From contig JAIQEV010000003.1 in assembly GCA_020073585.1 (NCBI GenBank), positions 1-64,000 of the forward strand: 64,000 nucleotides of DNA, given 5' to 3'. Of the stretch, positions 17,675 through 27,859 are shown piece after piece (positions within the stretch are counted from its first letter, which is position 1; each line of letters opens with the position of its first letter). The position numbers and the translations under genes are program-made. The notes under the pieces are model-generated. The model worked only from the letters and a program-made list of their open reading frames with translations, was not told where the DNA came from and ran no database searches. Source of the stretch: Terriglobia bacterium. GTDB lineage: Bacteria; Acidobacteriota; Terriglobia; Acidiferrales; UBA7541.

Positions 17675-19420
17675 GTGAGCAACCCCTTACCCCGACCCCG
17701 GAGCAGCGCGCTAACCGACGGAGCGCATCGCGCGGCAGCGCGGGCCATGCTGCGCGCCACCGGCTTGCGCGACGAGGATCTCGCGCGGCCGCTCATCGGC
17801 ATCGCCAACACCTGGACCGAGATCGGCCCCTGCAACTACCACCTGAAGGAGCTTGCGGAGCACGTCAAGGCGGGGGTGCGCGCCGCGGGCGGGACGCCGC
17901 TGGAGTTCAACACCGTATCCATCTCCGACGGCATCACCATGGGCAGCGAAGGAATGCGCACGTCGCTGGTGAGCCGCGAGGTGATCGCGGACTCGATCGA
18001 GCTGGTGACGCGCGGCAATTTGCTGGACGCGCTGGTAGTGCTGGTGGGCTGCGACAAGACGATTCCGGGCGGGGTGATGGCGCTAGCGCGGATGGATATT
18101 CCCGGGCTGATTCTCTACGGCGGGTCCATCGCGCCGGGGCAGTTCCACGAGCGTCCGGTGACCATTCAGGACGTCTTCGAAGCGATCGGGGCGCACGCGC
18201 GCGGCGGCATGTCGGATGAGGATCTGCATGCGCTGGAGTGTTCCGCGTGCCCGGGCGCGGGAGCGTGCGGGGGACAGTTCACCGCGAACACCATGGCGCT
18301 GGTGTGCGAATTCCTGGGGATTGCGCCCATGGGGCTTTCGAGCATTCCGGCCACGAACAAGACCAAGGAGACGGCGGGGCACAAAGCGGGCGAGATGGTG
18401 ATCGAGCTGCTGCGGCGCGACGTGCGGCCCAGCGCCATCATCACTGCGCAGTCGCTGGAAAACGCGATTGCGGGGGTGGCCGCGACGGGCGGCTCGACCA
18501 ATGCCGTGCTGCACTTGCTGGCCATCGCTCAGGAAGCGCGGTTGCCGCTGGTGATCGACGATTTCGACCGCATCAGCGCGCGCACGCCGCTGCTGGCGGA
18601 CCTCAAGCCGGGCGGGCGTTTTGTAGCCACGGATCTGTACGCGGCGGGCGGCACGGCGCTGGTGGCGCAGCGGCTGCGCCAAGCGGGCCTGCTGCACGGC
18701 GATTGCCGCACCGTGACGGGAAAGAGCATCGGCGAAGAAGCCGCGGCGGCGAAAGAGACGCCGGGGCAGGAAGTGGTGCTCCCGGCGGCCAAGCCGCTCA
18801 AGCCAACGGGCGGGCTGGTGATTCTGAAGGGCAACCTTGCGCCGGAAGGCTGCGTGGTGAAAGTGGCGGGGCACAACATCCAGGAGTTCCGCGGACCGGC
18901 GCGGGTATTCGACAGCGAAGAAGCGTCGTTCGCGGCGCTGCAGCAGGGCGGGATACGCGCGGGCGACGTGGTGGTGATCCGCTACGAGGGGCCGAACGGC
19001 GGACCGGGGATGCGCGAGATGCTGGCGGTGACCGCGGCGCTGGTGGGAGCGGGGCTGGGCGACAGCGTGGCGCTGCTCACCGACGGGCGCTTTTCCGGAG
19101 CGACGCATGGGCTGATGGCCGGGCACGTGGCACCGGAAGCGGCGGCGGGCGGACCGATCGCGGCGCTGCGCGACGGCGACATCATCGTGTTCGATATTCC
19201 CAAGCGGGCGTTGCGCGCCGAGGTTTCCGACGACGTGCTACGCGAGCGCCTGCGCAGCTGGACGCCGCCGGCGCCGCGCTACACCAGCGGAGTGATGGCG
19301 AAATACGCGCTGCTGGTCTCCTCGGCGTCGCGCGGGGCGATCACCACGGTGCCCGCGGGGGTACGTTCTCTATCCGCACCGGCACCTGCAACGGCGCCGC
19401 TTCCAGCGAGGACGATATGA
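17675..19420 (+). CDS. ilvD: Dihydroxy-acid dehydratase
   Basis: A 581-residue IlvD/Edd-family dehydratase. It converts 2,3-dihydroxy-isovalerate and -methylvalerate to the 2-keto acids in Val and Ile synthesis. It carries the Fe-S and substrate motifs GCDKTIPGG and [16 protein letters not shown], the KGNLAPEG segment, and the C-terminal [19 protein letters not shown]. The start is GTG 17675 with GAGGAG upstream. First gene of ilvD-ilvB-ilvN-ilvC; its end overlaps the ilvB start (ATGA), showing translational coupling. Regulation is probably by the attenuator at 17441-17634. Confidence 0.96.
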   Translation: MSNPLPRPRSSALTDGAHRAAARAMLRATGLRDEDLARPLIGIANTWTEIGPCNYHLKELAEHVKAGVRAAGGTPLEFNTVSISDGITMGSEGMRTSLVSREVIADSIELVTRGNLLDALVVLVGCDKTIPGGVMALARMDIPGLILYGGSIAPGQFHERPVTIQDVFEAIGAHARGGMSDEDLHALECSACPGAGACGGQFTANTMALVCEFLGIAPMGLSSIPATNKTKETAGHKAGEMVIELLRRDVRPSAIITAQSLENAIAGVAATGGSTNAVLHLLAIAQEARLPLVIDDFDRISARTPLLADLKPGGRFVATDLYAAGGTALVAQRLRQAGLLHGDCRTVTGKSIGEEAAAAKETPGQEVVLPAAKPLKPTGGLVILKGNLAPEGCVVKVAGHNIQEFRGPARVFDSEEASFAALQQGGIRAGDVVVIRYEGPNGGPGMREMLAVTAALVGAGLGDSVALLTDGRFSGATHGLMAGHVAPEAAAGGPIAALRDGDIIVFDIPKRALRAEVSDDVLRERLRSWTPPAPRYTSGVMAKYALLVSSASRGAITTVPAGVRSLSAPAPATAPLPARTI

Positions 19421-21126
19421 AACGCACCGGCGCGGAAATTCTCTGCGAAACACTGCAGCGCCTGGGGGTCAAGGATATTTTCGGCTACCCGGGCGGGGCG
19501 ATACTGCCGACGTACGACGCGATTGGGCGGTCGCAACTGCACCACGTCCTGGTGCGGCACGAGCAGGGCGCGACGCACATGGCCGACGGCTACGCGCGGG
19601 CGAGCGGAGGAGTGGGCGTGGCCATGGCCACGTCGGGACCCGGCGCGACGAACATGGTCACCGGGATCGCCACGGCCATGCTGGATTCTTCGCCGGTGGT
19701 GTGCATTACCGGGCAGGTGAGCAGCAAGCTGCTGGGCAGCGATGCGTTCCAGGAGATCGACATCACGGGCATCACCATGCCCATCACCAAGCACAATTCG
19801 ATCGTGTCGCGCGCGGAGGACATCGCGCGGGCGGTGCGCGAAGCGTTCGTCATCGCGGCGTCCGGCAGGCCGGGACCCGTGCTGGTGGACGTCACGAAAG
19901 ACGCGCAGCAGGGGACGTGCGAGCTGGACTGGGAGGCCGCCACGCCGAAGCTGCCGCCCAAGCGCCTGCACCCGGCCTGCGAGGAAACCGAGTTCGCCCG
20001 CGCCGTGGAACTCCTGAACTCCGCGAAGCGTCCCGTGATCCTGGCGGGGCATGGGGTGCAAATTGCCGGCGCGGTGCGCGCGCTGGAGGCGTTCGTGCGC
20101 CGCGGACACTTCCCGGTGGCCATGACGCTGCTGGGCATCGGAACGTTTCCGGCCACCGATCCGCTGAATCTGGGGATGATGGGCATGCACGGGGAAGCGT
20201 GGGTGAACCGCGCGATTCAGGAGTCCGACCTGATCGTGGCCGTGGGGATGCGCTTCGACGACCGCGTCACCGGGGACCTGCGCACGTACGCGACAGACGC
20301 CCGGAAGATTCACATCGAGATCGACCGCTCGGAGATCAACAAGAACGTAAAGGTGGACGCGGCGCTGGTGGGCGACGCGCGCGAACTGCTGGAGCAACTG
20401 CTTCCCTGCCTGGAGCCGCGCGACCGCAGCGAATGGGTGGAGTACATCCGCACGCTGAAAGGCCATTCCGCGGTGCGCGACATCCAGAGCCTGCCGGACA
20501 GCGGGCATCTCTACGCGGCACACGTGATCAACGATTTGTGGAAGGAAACGAAGGGGCGGGCGCTGGTGGTCAGCGACGTGGGGCAGCACCAGATGTGGGA
20601 GGCGCAGTATTACCACCACGACCGGCCGCGCTCGCTGATCACCTCGGGCGGCCTGGGAACGATGGGGTTTGCGCTGCCGGCGGCGATCGGGGCGAAATTC
20701 GCGAAGCCGGAGGACGAGGTCTGGGTGGTGGTGGGCGACGGCGGGTTCCAGATGACCATGTGCGAGCTGGCGACGATCGTACAGGAAAAGATCAACGTCA
20801 AGATCGCCATCATCAACAACGGCTACCTGGGCATGGTGCGGCAGTGGCAGGAGTTTTTCTACGACAAGCGCTACGTGGCCACGCCGCTGGTGGCGCCGGA
20901 CTTCTGTGCGCTGGCCAGCGCCTTCGGGATCCGCAGCGAGAAGGTCGGCACGCGCGGCGAAGTGCTGCCGGCGATCCGCAAGGCGCGGGAGGCCGCGGAG
21001 ACGGTGCTGCTGGATTTCCGCGTGGAGCAGGAAGACGCGGTGTATCCGATGGTGCCGGCGGGCGCGGCGCTGCATGAAATGATCCGGCGGCCGAGCCCGC
21101 TGGTGGAAACCGCGACGGAGCCGTGA
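19417..21126 (+). CDS. ilvB: Acetolactate synthase, large catalytic subunit
   Basis: A 569-residue thiamine-diphosphate enzyme making acetolactate or acetohydroxybutyrate, the first common step of branched-chain amino acid synthesis. The catalytic Glu lies in [15 protein letters not shown]; the ThDP/Mg motif runs from GDGGFQMT to IINN. FAD-region signatures such as [12 protein letters not shown] are present. The start ATG 19417 overlaps the ilvD stop by 4 bp. It is followed after 7 bp by the regulatory subunit gene. Confidence 0.96.
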   Translation: MKRTGAEILCETLQRLGVKDIFGYPGGAILPTYDAIGRSQLHHVLVRHEQGATHMADGYARASGGVGVAMATSGPGATNMVTGIATAMLDSSPVVCITGQVSSKLLGSDAFQEIDITGITMPITKHNSIVSRAEDIARAVREAFVIAASGRPGPVLVDVTKDAQQGTCELDWEAATPKLPPKRLHPACEETEFARAVELLNSAKRPVILAGHGVQIAGAVRALEAFVRRGHFPVAMTLLGIGTFPATDPLNLGMMGMHGEAWVNRAIQESDLIVAVGMRFDDRVTGDLRTYATDARKIHIEIDRSEINKNVKVDAALVGDARELLEQLLPCLEPRDRSEWVEYIRTLKGHSAVRDIQSLPDSGHLYAAHVINDLWKETKGRALVVSDVGQHQMWEAQYYHHDRPRSLITSGGLGTMGFALPAAIGAKFAKPEDEVWVVVGDGGFQMTMCELATIVQEKINVKIAIINNGYLGMVRQWQEFFYDKRYVATPLVAPDFCALASAFGIRSEKVGTRGEVLPAIRKAREAAETVLLDFRVEQEDAVYPMVPAGAALHEMIRRPSPLVETATEP

Positions 21127-21133
21127 GGAGCGT

Positions 21134-21667
21134 ATGAAAACACTGGTAGCGTACGTGGAAAACAAACCGGGCGTGCTGAACCGCGTGGCGTCGCTGGCGC
21201 GGCGGCTGGCGATCAATATCGATTCGCTGACGGTGGGACCGACGGAGAACGACGAGATCGCGCGCATGACGGTGGTGGTGCACACCGACGAGCAGGGAGC
21301 GCGGCGGGTGCAGGCCAGCCTGGAGAAGCTGGTGGACGTGCTGCTGGCGGAAAACATCTCGGGGCGCCCGGCGGTGGTGCGCGACCTGGCACTGATCAAA
21401 GTGGCGGCGGACCAGAAGTCGCGGCCGCACCTGATGGAACTGGTGAAGGTGTTCCGGGCGCGGGTGGTGGACGTGGCGCCGGAATCGCTGATCCTGGAAG
21501 TATCCGGAACGGTGCACAAGATCGACAGCCTGCTGGAAGTGCTGCGGCCGTTCGGCGTGCTGGAGATGGCGCGCACGGGCAGCGTGGCGATGACCCGCGG
21601 CGCGGACCTGCTGCAGCCGCCGGCAGCGGCGGAAGCCAGCGCCGGCTGCGCCGTCAAACCGAATTAA
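21134..21667 (+). CDS. ilvN: Acetolactate synthase, small regulatory subunit
   Basis: A 177-residue protein with an N-terminal ACT domain ([20 protein letters not shown]) that binds valine for feedback inhibition, and the C-terminal ALS_ss domain ([20 protein letters not shown]). It activates the large subunit and makes it Val-sensitive. The length is usual for the IlvH/IlvN long form. The start ATG 21134 follows GAGGAGCGT. Third gene of the operon. Confidence 0.95.
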   Translation: MKTLVAYVENKPGVLNRVASLARRLAINIDSLTVGPTENDEIARMTVVVHTDEQGARRVQASLEKLVDVLLAENISGRPAVVRDLALIKVAADQKSRPHLMELVKVFRARVVDVAPESLILEVSGTVHKIDSLLEVLRPFGVLEMARTGSVAMTRGADLLQPPAAAEASAGCAVKPN

Positions 21668-21737
21668 ACTGGAACACAATCAGACGCCCGCGCGGCCGCT
21701 CCACAGTGCAACCCGCGGAGCCTTTCGGAGGAAGAGC

Positions 21738-22751
21738 ATGGCGAAGATGTATTACGAAAACTCGGCGGACCTGGCCCTGATTCGGGCGAAAAAAGTGGCG
21801 ATTCTGGGCTATGGATCGCAGGGGCATGCGCATGCGCTGAATCTGCGCGACAGCGGAGTGGAGGTGCGCGTGGGGCTGCCGGAGAAGAGCAATTCCCGCG
21901 CGCGGGCGCAGAAGGACGGGGTGACCGTGCAGACGCCGGCGGAAGCGGCGGCCTGGGCGGACGTGATCATGATCCTGGTGCCGGACACCAAGCAGCCGGC
22001 GCTGTACCGCGAGGCGGTGGAGCCGAGCCTGAAGCCCGGAAAGATGCTGATGTTCGCGCACGGCTTCAACATCCGCTTCGGAACGATCAAGCCGCCGGCC
22101 ACGGTGGACGTGACGATGATCGCGCCCAAGGCGCCGGGGCACCGGGTGCGCGAAGTGTTCGTGGAAGGCGGAGGAACGCCGGGATTGCTGGCGGTACACC
22201 AGGACGCCACGGGCAACGCCAAGGCGCTGGCGCTGGCTTACGCGCGGGGGATCGGCTGCACGCGCGCCGGGGTGATCGAGACGACGTTCACCGAAGAGAC
22301 GGAGACGGATCTGTTCGGCGAGCAGGCGGTGCTGTGCGGCGGGGTGAGCGCGCTGATCAAGGCGGGGTTCGACACGCTGGTGGAAGCGGGCTACCAGCCG
22401 GAGATCGCCTACTTCGAATGCCTGCATGAGCTGAAGCTGATCGTGGACCTGATCTACAAGGGCGGGCTGAGCTACATGCGCTATTCGGTGAGCGACACGG
22501 CGGAGTACGGCGATTACACGGGCGGGCCGCGCGTGGTGACCGAGGAAACGCGCAAGGAGATGCGCAAGATGCTCGCGGAGATCCGCGACGGAAGCTTCGC
22601 GAAAGCGTGGATCGCGGAAAACGAAAAGGGCTGCCCGAACTTCAAGGAGATGCGGCGGCGCGAACGCAAGCATCCGATCGAAGCGACTGTGGGCCCGCAA
22701 CTGCGGGCCATGATGCCCTTCCTGCAGCCGGTGATCGCTCCGGAAGAATAG
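21738..22751 (+). CDS. ilvC: Ketol-acid reductoisomerase, class I
   Basis: A 337-residue KARI, which isomerises and reduces acetolactate to dihydroxy-isovalerate using NAD(P)H and Mg2+. The N-terminal Rossmann segment is [20 protein letters not shown]. The C-terminal knotted domain has the metal ligands in [22 protein letters not shown] and in [17 protein letters not shown]. The length fits the short class I form. GGAGGAAGAGC precedes ATG 21738. Last gene of the ilv operon; a strong hairpin follows at 22818-22847. Confidence 0.96.
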   Translation: MAKMYYENSADLALIRAKKVAILGYGSQGHAHALNLRDSGVEVRVGLPEKSNSRARAQKDGVTVQTPAEAAAWADVIMILVPDTKQPALYREAVEPSLKPGKMLMFAHGFNIRFGTIKPPATVDVTMIAPKAPGHRVREVFVEGGGTPGLLAVHQDATGNAKALALAYARGIGCTRAGVIETTFTEETETDLFGEQAVLCGGVSALIKAGFDTLVEAGYQPEIAYFECLHELKLIVDLIYKGGLSYMRYSVSDTAEYGDYTGGPRVVTEETRKEMRKMLAEIRDGSFAKAWIAENEKGCPNFKEMRRRERKHPIEATVGPQLRAMMPFLQPVIAPEE

Positions 22752-22817
22752 GGCAAGCAACCCGCTGCGGAAGCGGGGCCGCGTGCTTCGCCGAGCGGCG
22801 AGTTTGCCTCCGAACGC

Positions 22818-22847
22818 GGCGGCATCCCGGCTCGCCGGGATGCCGCC
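22818..22847 (+). terminator. Hairpin after the ilv operon
   Basis: Perfect 13-bp stem GGCGGCATCCCGG/CCGGGATGCCGCC with loop CTCG, 66 bp past the ilvC stop. There is no U-tract, so efficiency is uncertain, but it separates ilvC from the rpiR-type gene. Confidence 0.6.
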
Positions 22848-22923
22848 ACCGCAGAGAACGGACCCGTGGCGCAGGTTTTCACAGGGTTGACAGCAGCGAA
22901 AATTTGGGCAATTCTCTCGCCGC

Positions 22924-23796
22924 ATGACTAGAAGCTCAAAGGTTCCTCAAGCGCCTGCGCCCAACCTCGCCGAGGGCATCGCGCGGCTCAGCGCCAAGCG
23001 CCAGGAGATCATCCGCCCGATCCTGGAACAGCCGCGCGATTTTGTTCTGCTCAGCGTGCGGGCGATGGCCAAACACCTGAAGACGGACCCCGCGACGATC
23101 GTGCGCATCGTCCGCGGCCTGGGCTTTGGCAGCTACCGCGAATTTCAGCGCCACCTCCACAGCCTCTCGATCGCTTTTGCCACCTCGCTGGATACCATGC
23201 AGACCGCCGGCGGGAAGGATTCCAGCATTCCCGGCCATATCCGGGAATCGCTGGAGCAAGACCTGAAAAACCTGCAGGCGCTGAAGAACAGCCTGGACGC
23301 GCGGCGCCTGACGGCCGTGGCCAAGCGGTTGTATGCGGCGCGGCGGATCCTGCTGCTGGCCGGGGACCTGGCGACCACGCTGGCCTATTTTTTCGATTAC
23401 CAGGCCAGCGTTCTCGGCCTGCCGCTGTTTTCCGCGACCTCCTCGGGACGGATCACGCATCTGGTGCGCAACGTGAGCAGCAAGGACGTGGTGATCGCCA
23501 TCAGTTTCCGGCGCGGTCTGCGGCAGACCGTGGAAGGACTGGCGCAGGCGCACAGCCGCGGCGCGCACTGTGTCGGCATCACCGACACGTTCCTCTCTCC
23601 ACTGGCGCGGCACTGCGACGAGCTGTTCCTGGCGCCGGTCGAGTCGCCCTCGTTCGCGGCCTCCTATGCCGCTCCCATGTCCCTGCTCAGCGCGCTGCTG
23701 GCCGCCTGCGGCGAAGTGCGCCGGCCCCGGACGCTGGCGCTGATGAAGCAGGTGGCGGAGGAGCAGCGCAAAGGATTCCGCTGGTGGGCGTCCTGA
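22924..23796 (+). CDS. RpiR/MurR-family transcriptional regulator with SIS domain
   Basis: A 290-residue regulator. The N-terminal HTH_6 domain (about 15-90) contains LSVRAMAKHLKTDPATIVRI followed by GFGSYREFQRHL. The C-terminal SIS domain (about 125-265) should bind a sugar phosphate or related ligand: LLLAGDLATTLAYFF, KDVVIAISFRRGLRQTVEG and GAHCVGITD. RpiR proteins control sugar-phosphate and amino-sugar (MurNAc) catabolism. Its neighbours downstream, a racemase and a cell-wall carboxypeptidase/D-aminoacylase, suggest control of cell-wall-derived or D-amino-acid metabolism (inference). ATG 22924 lacks a strong ribosome site. Confidence 0.88.
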   Translation: MTRSSKVPQAPAPNLAEGIARLSAKRQEIIRPILEQPRDFVLLSVRAMAKHLKTDPATIVRIVRGLGFGSYREFQRHLHSLSIAFATSLDTMQTAGGKDSSIPGHIRESLEQDLKNLQALKNSLDARRLTAVAKRLYAARRILLLAGDLATTLAYFFDYQASVLGLPLFSATSSGRITHLVRNVSSKDVVIAISFRRGLRQTVEGLAQAHSRGAHCVGITDTFLSPLARHCDELFLAPVESPSFAASYAAPMSLLSALLAACGEVRRPRTLALMKQVAEEQRKGFRWWAS

Positions 23797-23849
23797 GGGA
23801 CCCAGCACCGCAACACACGTTTCAGAGACTTCCCTGGCAGTAAGCACTC

Positions 23850-23878
23850 TTGACAGAGTTCCCCGCAGCCGCTAACTT
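23850..23878 (+). promoter_or_regulatory. Sigma70-like promoter upstream of the racemase gene
   Basis: TTGACA (23850-23855), 17-bp spacer, TAACTT (23873-23878). It lies just past the rpiR-type gene and drives toward the gene at 24069 with a leader of about 180 nt. Confidence 0.45.
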
Positions 23879-23904
23879 CTGTGCGGTTTCTTCATGAGAG
23901 ATGC

Positions 23905-23918
23905 GCAACGAATGTTGC
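23905..23918. promoter_or_regulatory. Candidate operator GCAAC-GAAT-GTTGC
   Basis: A 5-bp-arm inverted repeat about 27 bp downstream of the predicted -10 element, in the leader of the racemase gene. The position is suitable for repression by the adjacent RpiR-type regulator (inference). Confidence 0.35.
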
Positions 23919-24068
23919 AGAATTCCTTCATGCGAAAAAGCGTTTTGGCTTCCGGCGCGGTTCCTGCCGCTGTAAACCGCCGTCCCGCGCACCCCTGCCC
24001 GCCCGGGGACGCGAACTGCGCCGGCCTTGCGGGCAGAGACATGGCGCAGTGCGCGCGACGGGAGCCCG

Positions 24069-25181
24069 ATGAAGATTGAAGCCATTACGCTGCGAAAACT
24101 GAAGATGCGCCTCAAGGCGCCCTTTGAGACGAGCTTCGGCCAAGTCTGGGAGCGTCCCGTCCTGCTCGTGGAGCTGCTTGCCGACGGCGTCTCGGGCTGG
24201 GCCGAATGCACGCCGATGGAAGGGCCGTTCTACAATCCGGAGACCACCGGAACGGCCTGGCACGTCACGCGGGATTTTCTGGTGCCGCTGGTTCTCGGCC
24301 AGAGCGTGGCCTCGGCGGCGGAAATTCCGGCGCTGTTCTCCGCAATCCGCGGCCACGAAATGGCCCGGGCGGGCATCGAGAACGCGCTGTGGGACGCCGA
24401 AGCGCGGCAGAAAGGGATTCCGCTGTGGAAGCTGCTCGGGGGCACGCGGGAGGAGATCGCCTGCGGCGTGTCGCTGGGGATTCAGGCCACGCCCGAAGCG
24501 CTGCTGGAAAAAGTGGGCACGGAGCTGAACGCGGGATACCAGCGGATCAAGATCAAGATCAAACCGGGAAAGGACATCGAATATGCGCGGGCGGTACGCA
24601 AGGCGCATCCGGCGATCCGGCTTTCCGTGGACGCCAACTCCGCCTACACCCTTTCCGATGTGGAGCATCTGCGTAAGCTCGATGAATTCGGCCTGCTGAT
24701 GATGGAACAGCCGCTGTGGTGGGACGACATCCACGCCCACGCGAAGCTGCAGAAAGAGATGCGCACGCCGGTCTGCCTGGATGAATCGATCTACCACTTG
24801 CGGCACGCGGCGACGGCGATCGAGCTGGATGCCTGCCGGGTGGTAAATATCAAGCTGGGGCGCGTCGGGGGCCACACCAGCGCGCGGGAGATTCAGGCCT
24901 ACTGCCAAGAGAGGAGCGTCCCGGTGTGGTGCGGGGGGATGCTGGAATGCGGGATCGGGCGCGCGCACAATATCGCGATGTCGACGCTGCCGGGGTTCGT
25001 CTATCCGGGGGACGTCTCGGCGAGCAAGCGCTACTGGGAAGAAGACGTGATCGAGCCGGAGGTGGAGGTCACGCCGCGGGGCACGATCGTTGTGCCGCAG
25101 CGGCCCGGAATCGGCTACGCTGTGCGTCAGGAGCTCATCGAGCGGCTGACGGTCGAAAAGGAAACCTGGCGGGCGCGCTGA
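24069..25181 (+). CDS. menC: N-acylamino acid racemase / o-succinylbenzoate synthase family
   Basis: A 370-residue enolase-superfamily enzyme of the NAAAR/OSBS branch. All expected active-site residues are present: Lys163 in KIKIKPGKD, metal ligands Asp188 (VDANS), Glu213 (MMEQPL) and Asp238 (CLDES), and Lys262 (NIKLGRVGG). The C-terminal [20 protein letters not shown] is diagnostic of the subgroup. Members make o-succinylbenzoate for menaquinone, racemise N-acyl amino acids, or both. The D-aminoacylase domain next door favours the racemase role; no other men gene is in the window. The start ATG 24069 follows GGAGCCCG; the frame extends upstream but without a better start. Confidence 0.85.
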   Translation: MKIEAITLRKLKMRLKAPFETSFGQVWERPVLLVELLADGVSGWAECTPMEGPFYNPETTGTAWHVTRDFLVPLVLGQSVASAAEIPALFSAIRGHEMARAGIENALWDAEARQKGIPLWKLLGGTREEIACGVSLGIQATPEALLEKVGTELNAGYQRIKIKIKPGKDIEYARAVRKAHPAIRLSVDANSAYTLSDVEHLRKLDEFGLLMMEQPLWWDDIHAHAKLQKEMRTPVCLDESIYHLRHAATAIELDACRVVNIKLGRVGGHTSAREIQAYCQERSVPVWCGGMLECGIGRAHNIAMSTLPGFVYPGDVSASKRYWEEDVIEPEVEVTPRGTIVVPQRPGIGYAVRQELIERLTVEKETWRAR

Positions 25182-25214
25182 ATCCGGTTTCGTGAAAGAG
25201 GCACCCGTCCTCGT

Positions 25215-25257
25215 TCACCGCTGCGCGGGTACACTTGAGTTGACCGCTTCGTTGTCG
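25215..25257. repeat. Degenerate two-unit copy of the dispersed palindrome
   Basis: TCACCGC-TGC-GCGGGTA (25215-25231) and TGACCGC-TTC-GTTGTCG (25241-25257), 26 bp apart. The spacer ACACTTGAGT resembles the ACACAGGAAGT spacer of the 40 kb array. It lies between the racemase and PBP4 genes. Confidence 0.45.
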
Positions 25258-25306
25258 CACTTGAAATGTCCGCGTGAACAGCCTGAATCTTGGGAGGGAG
25301 AACGCC

Positions 25307-27859
25307 ATGAAACGCACACGCCCGGTTCGGCCGCTGCTGCGCTGCGGACTTCTGCTGGCCGCGGCCGCCTGGTGGCCGCATCCGGCGCCGGCACAGAATG
25401 CCGCGCCCCCCGTGCTGGCCGAGCGCATCCGGAAAATCATGGAGCAGCCGGAATTTGCGCACGCCAATTTCGGCATCGAGTTCTACTCGCCGGAGACCGG
25501 CGAGGTGATCTACGCGCTGAACGAACACAAACTGTTCACGCCGGCTTCGACGACGAAGACGCTCACCGAAGGAGCGGTGCTGGCGAGTTTCGGCGCGAAC
25601 TATCGCTTTCATACGCGCCTTTACCGCACCGGCCCAGTGGATGGAAAGGGCCGGCTGAAGGGCGACCTGGTGCTGGTGGCCAGCGGCGATCCCAATCTTT
25701 CGAACCGCATCCGGCCGGACGGCACGCTGGCGTTCGAAGATGAGGATCACTCGTACGGCGGTGCGGCCGTGGCGGGCGATCCGCTCGCGGTCGTCCGGCA
25801 GCTCGCGAAAGAGACGGCCGCGAAGGGCATTCGCCAGATTGAAGGGCGCGTGCTGGTGGACGCGAGTCTATTTCCGGATGGGCCGCGCGAGGGCGGCACG
25901 GGCGTGGTCATCTCCTCGATCGTGATCAACGACAACGTTATCGATCTGGTCGCCCGGCCCGGAGCCAAGGCCGGCGACGCGCTGATTTTGGAATCCACGC
26001 CGCAGACTTCGTATGTGAAATTCGTGAATCAGCTCACGACGTCCCGTCCAGGGAGCAAGCCGGACCTGCAAGAACCGGCGATCGTCACGAACGCGGACGG
26101 AACGGTGGTGGCGACGCTGCGCGGCAGCCTTCCGCAGGACGCGAAGCCGGTCACCGCGCCCTTCGCCGTGCCCTCCCCGACGCAATTCGCGCAGACCGTG
26201 CTGAGCGAAGCCCTGGCCGCCGCGGGTGTCCAGGTGAAAACGCCGGGAAACGCCGCGGCGCCGGACCTGGCGGGGTATGCGAAGTTTTACGTCGCGGAAA
26301 ATCAAGTGGCCGAGCACGTTTCCCCGCCGCTCGCCGAGGAGATCAAGGTCACGCTGAAGGTCAGCCAGAATCTGCACGCCGGGATGGGGCCGTATCTGCT
26401 GGGCGCGCTGGCGGCCAAAAACACACGGGAGCCGCTGCTCGCGGGTTTCGGCCTCGAGCGCGAATTTCTGCAGGCGGCGAAGCTGGATCTCTCCGGCGCG
26501 TCGCAAGGAGACGGCGCGGGCGGCGACTGGGCCGATCTCTTCAGCCCGCACTTCATGTGCCGGTACCTGGCGTACTGGACGACGCGTCCAGACTTCAATG
26601 TGTTCTTCAAAGCGCTGCCGGTGCTGGGCAAGGACGGCACGCTGGCGAAGATCCAGACGGACTCGCCGGCTGCCGGATACGTCCACGCGAAAACCGGCAC
26701 GTATGACTCCGAAGACCGGCTCGGCGGGAAAATGATGCTCAACGCCAAGGGCCTGGCCGGCTACATCATTACCAAGACCGGGCGGCGGCTGATCTTCGCG
26801 GCGTACGTCAACCACGTGCATCTGCCGCCGGATGCGGAAGCGGATCAGAGAATCGCGGGACAGGCGCTGGGGGCGATCGCGGCGGCGGCCTACGACGCGC
26901 CGCTCGAGGCGCCGGCTCCCGTCGCCAGCGGCTACGACATCATCATCCGCAACGGGCACATCGTGGACGGCACGGGCAATCCCTGGTACGCGGCGGACGT
27001 GGCCATCCAGGGCGAGCGCATCGCAAAAATCGGCGACCTGAGCGGAGAGAAGGGCAAGCGGGAAATTGACGCCGCGGGGCGCATCGTTTCGCCCGGGTTC
27101 ATAGACATGCTCGGGCAGTCGGAGAGTTCGCTGCTGCTCGACAAGCGCGCCACGAGCAAGCTGGCCCAGGGCATTACCACGGAGATTACCGGAGAAGGCG
27201 GGTCCGCTGCGCCGCAGAACGAGAAGACCCTGGCGCAATTGCAGCCGCTGCTCGCGCACCTCGGCCTCACCGTGGATTGGACCACGCTGGATGGCTATTT
27301 CCGGCGTCTTGAAAAGCAGGGTACGCCGCTCAATTTCGGCACCTACGTGGGTTCCGCACAGGTGCGCGAGGCGGTGCTCGGCGACGAGAATCGCGCGCCG
27401 ACGCCCGAAGAGCTGGAGCGCATGAAAGCGCTCGTCGAGCAGGCCATGAAGGACGGCGCTCTCGGCGTTTCCTCCGCGCTTATCTATCCGCCAAACATCT
27501 ACGCCAAGACAGACGAACTGATCGCCCTGGCGCAGGTGGCCGCGAAATACGGGGGGCTCTACGCCACGCACATGCGCAGCGAGGGCGCTTCGCAGACGGA
27601 AGCGCTGGCGGAAGCCATGCGCATCGGGCGCGAGGCCAAGATCCCCGTCGAAATTTTCCATCTGAAAGTCAGCGGGAAACCGCGCTGGGGGAAGATGAAG
27701 AAGGTCGTGGCAGCCATACAGGCGGCGCGCGATTCCGGGCTGGACATCGCCGCCGACATGTATCCCTATACCGCGGGCGCGACGGCGCTGGTCTCGGCGC
27801 TGCCGCCCTGGGTGGCCGATGGCGGTGGACACGCTGCTGGACTTCATCCTCGCGGATAG
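25307..27859 (+). CDS. PBP4-type D-Ala-D-Ala carboxypeptidase fused to a truncated D-aminoacylase
   Basis: An 850-residue fusion. After a signal peptide (MKRTRPVRPLLRCGLLLAAA, ending near PAQ), residues about 30-540 form a peptidase S13/PBP4 domain with SxxK at 81-84 (STTK), SxN in KVSQNLHAG and KTG at 462-464; it trims or cleaves peptidoglycan peptides in the periplasm. From about residue 543 (YDIIIRNGHIVDGTGNPWYA) a D-aminoacylase domain begins, with metal-ligand regions YATHMRSEG and EIFHLKVSGK. The usual HxH after GFID is replaced by LGQSE. The frame runs out at 27859 just after PPWVADGG, where about 100 residues expected in this family are missing. The start follows GGGAGGGAGAACGCC. Confidence 0.8.
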   Translation: MKRTRPVRPLLRCGLLLAAAAWWPHPAPAQNAAPPVLAERIRKIMEQPEFAHANFGIEFYSPETGEVIYALNEHKLFTPASTTKTLTEGAVLASFGANYRFHTRLYRTGPVDGKGRLKGDLVLVASGDPNLSNRIRPDGTLAFEDEDHSYGGAAVAGDPLAVVRQLAKETAAKGIRQIEGRVLVDASLFPDGPREGGTGVVISSIVINDNVIDLVARPGAKAGDALILESTPQTSYVKFVNQLTTSRPGSKPDLQEPAIVTNADGTVVATLRGSLPQDAKPVTAPFAVPSPTQFAQTVLSEALAAAGVQVKTPGNAAAPDLAGYAKFYVAENQVAEHVSPPLAEEIKVTLKVSQNLHAGMGPYLLGALAAKNTREPLLAGFGLEREFLQAAKLDLSGASQGDGAGGDWADLFSPHFMCRYLAYWTTRPDFNVFFKALPVLGKDGTLAKIQTDSPAAGYVHAKTGTYDSEDRLGGKMMLNAKGLAGYIITKTGRRLIFAAYVNHVHLPPDAEADQRIAGQALGAIAAAAYDAPLEAPAPVASGYDIIIRNGHIVDGTGNPWYAADVAIQGERIAKIGDLSGEKGKREIDAAGRIVSPGFIDMLGQSESSLLLDKRATSKLAQGITTEITGEGGSAAPQNEKTLAQLQPLLAHLGLTVDWTTLDGYFRRLEKQGTPLNFGTYVGSAQVREAVLGDENRAPTPEELERMKALVEQAMKDGALGVSSALIYPPNIYAKTDELIALAQVAAKYGGLYATHMRSEGASQTEALAEAMRIGREAKIPVEIFHLKVSGKPRWGKMKKVVAAIQAARDSGLDIAADMYPYTAGATALVSALPPWVADGGGHAAGLHPRG

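Noticed and set aside
19279-21657. 792-codon frame antisense to ilvB and ilvN
   Set aside because: Arg/His/Ala-rich mirror of strongly supported ilv genes; no recognisable domain.
23894-24079. Small gene in the leader of the racemase gene
   Set aside because: A 61-codon frame with Pro/Cys-rich sequence, no ribosome site and no resemblance; it may be leader DNA only.
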